A DNA stretch of 29,597 nt from Candidatus Magasanikiibacteriota bacterium (GTDB taxonomy: Bacteria > Patescibacteriota > Patescibacteriia > Magasanikbacterales > 2-02-FULL-50-9b), in NCBI GenBank assembly GCA_026396555.1, contig JAPLWO010000055.1, forward strand, positions 1 to 29,597, given 5' to 3'. The position numbers and the translations under genes were made by a program. The notes beneath the pieces were generated by a model. It did no database searches, had not been told where the DNA came from, and saw nothing but the letters and a program-made list of their open reading frames with translations. Positions 29,162 to 29,597 of the stretch are shown here, in pieces; within the stretch, counting starts at the first letter, position 1; every line of letters starts with the position of its first letter.

Positions 29162-29597
29162 ATGAATCAACTGATTAAACAAAATGACACAGAACATCGA
29201 CTTGAAATACAAAGGGATTTTAAAAGGCTGAGTGACGAAATGTGCGTTGTTGTCGAATCTTTTGTTATTTGGAAAACATTGGTTTTTTCACGATCAGCGC
29301 TTATAAATAGTGAACAGCAAGCAGAAAAAAATGTAAATACGATCAATATTTATAAAGATTTCTTTAGTGCGACTGAACATGCTCACATGCACATGTTTAT
29401 AGTAGGGATTTGTAAATTTTTTGATCATGACACGCGGTCGTTAACAATAAAAAGTTTAATGAAAAAAATTAAATCAAATTTAGATATAGATGCTGAAGGA
29501 ACTTTACAAATTGACGTTAAATTTATTCAAGAATTGATAAATAGAAATGAACGACTCATCGACGAACTTGATCGCATTAGATGCAAACAATTTGCAC
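29162..29597 (+). CDS. Partial ORF cut by the window end, possibly HEPN/AbiU2-like
   Basis: 145 codons from ATG 29162 with no stop before the window end, so the C-terminus is missing. All-helical, with VVVESFVIWKTLVFSRSALI, then NINIYKDFFSATEHAHMH, ICKFFDHDTRSLTIKSLMKKI and ELINRNERLIDELDRIR. The helix pattern with a D-x-x-x-x-S-L-x-I-x-x-L segment is like HEPN domains of the AbiU2 group, which are RNase- or tRNA-associated abortive-infection proteins. The R-x4-6-H catalytic motif is not visible in this part. The call is a low-confidence guess from pattern; that it is a coding gene is likely. Confidence 0.45.
   Translation, partial: MNQLIKQNDTEHRLEIQRDFKRLSDEMCVVVESFVIWKTLVFSRSALINSEQQAEKNVNTINIYKDFFSATEHAHMHMFIVGICKFFDHDTRSLTIKSLMKKIKSNLDIDAEGTLQIDVKFIQELINRNERLIDELDRIRCKQFA

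Noticed and set aside
26242..29597. An integrative element with integrase
   Set aside because: A tRNA 3'-end copy is present, but no integrase, transposase or terminal repeats of an insertion sequence were found in the window.

Overview
The window looks like a chromosomal segment from an uncultured bacterium with a compact genome, most likely of the Patescibacteria/CPR type. That placement is inference, not proof. It rests on short intergenic gaps, few Shine-Dalgarno sequences, many -10 boxes sitting only 6-10 nt from the ATG (probable leaderless mRNAs), a very long secreted repeat protein with a dockerin, and a membrane-anchored cohesin protein. TAG, TAA and TGA all end recognisable genes, so I see no sign of a recoded genetic code.

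Layout. 1-6761 is mostly a minus-strand block: a cupin and an Old-Yellow-Enzyme/FadH-type reductase in one operon, a small membrane protein, a ceruloplasmin-like multicopper oxidase, a DUF1761-type membrane protein, an anchored beta-rich protein and a protein-kinase-fold protein that looks catalytically dead. A pirin gene lies on the plus strand inside this block. 6762-7204 holds tRNA-His and a palindromic element carrying a copy of the tRNA 3' end. 7205-18003 is a plus-strand run: a giant secreted repeat protein split by an in-frame TAG, a cohesin-bearing membrane anchor, a two-PAS histidine kinase and a receiver-only response regulator. 18068-19356 (minus) holds an unknown gene, a shortened RluF-like pseudouridine synthase and tRNA-Arg. 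19429-20840 (plus) holds a ribbon-helix-helix regulator with a clear operator, an HD alarmone-hydrolase-like protein and a Nudix hydrolase. 20782-26029 (minus) is a three-gene ABC-2 exporter and a SERCA-like Ca2+ P-type ATPase. tRNA-Ser follows with its own palindromic 3'-end element. 26531-29597 is visibly more AT-rich accessory DNA: an HNH endonuclease, a 21-codon HTH-like scrap, membrane proteins, an LPO_1073/Vpar_1526-like protein and an edge-truncated, possibly HEPN/AbiU2-like protein.

How genes may work together. The giant protein (signal peptide, three carbohydrate-binding-like units, thirteen Ig-like units, C-terminal dockerin) and the next gene (signal peptide, cohesin, Ig-like domains, transmembrane helix, cytoplasmic tail) read as a surface fibre and its anchor. 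The two-component pair directly downstream may regulate or sense the surface system. In the last 3 kb, a tiny membrane protein and its overlapping neighbour carry the same SGDNSxNxQxG motif at facing ends, which suggests a paired assembly module in a defence-type island.

Main items to check: the amber codon that replaces a repeat-conserved Tyr, the cohesin/dockerin pair, the matching tRNA-linked elements behind tRNA-His and tRNA-Ser, the pseudouridine synthase lacking its catalytic core, and the motif-sharing gene pair.
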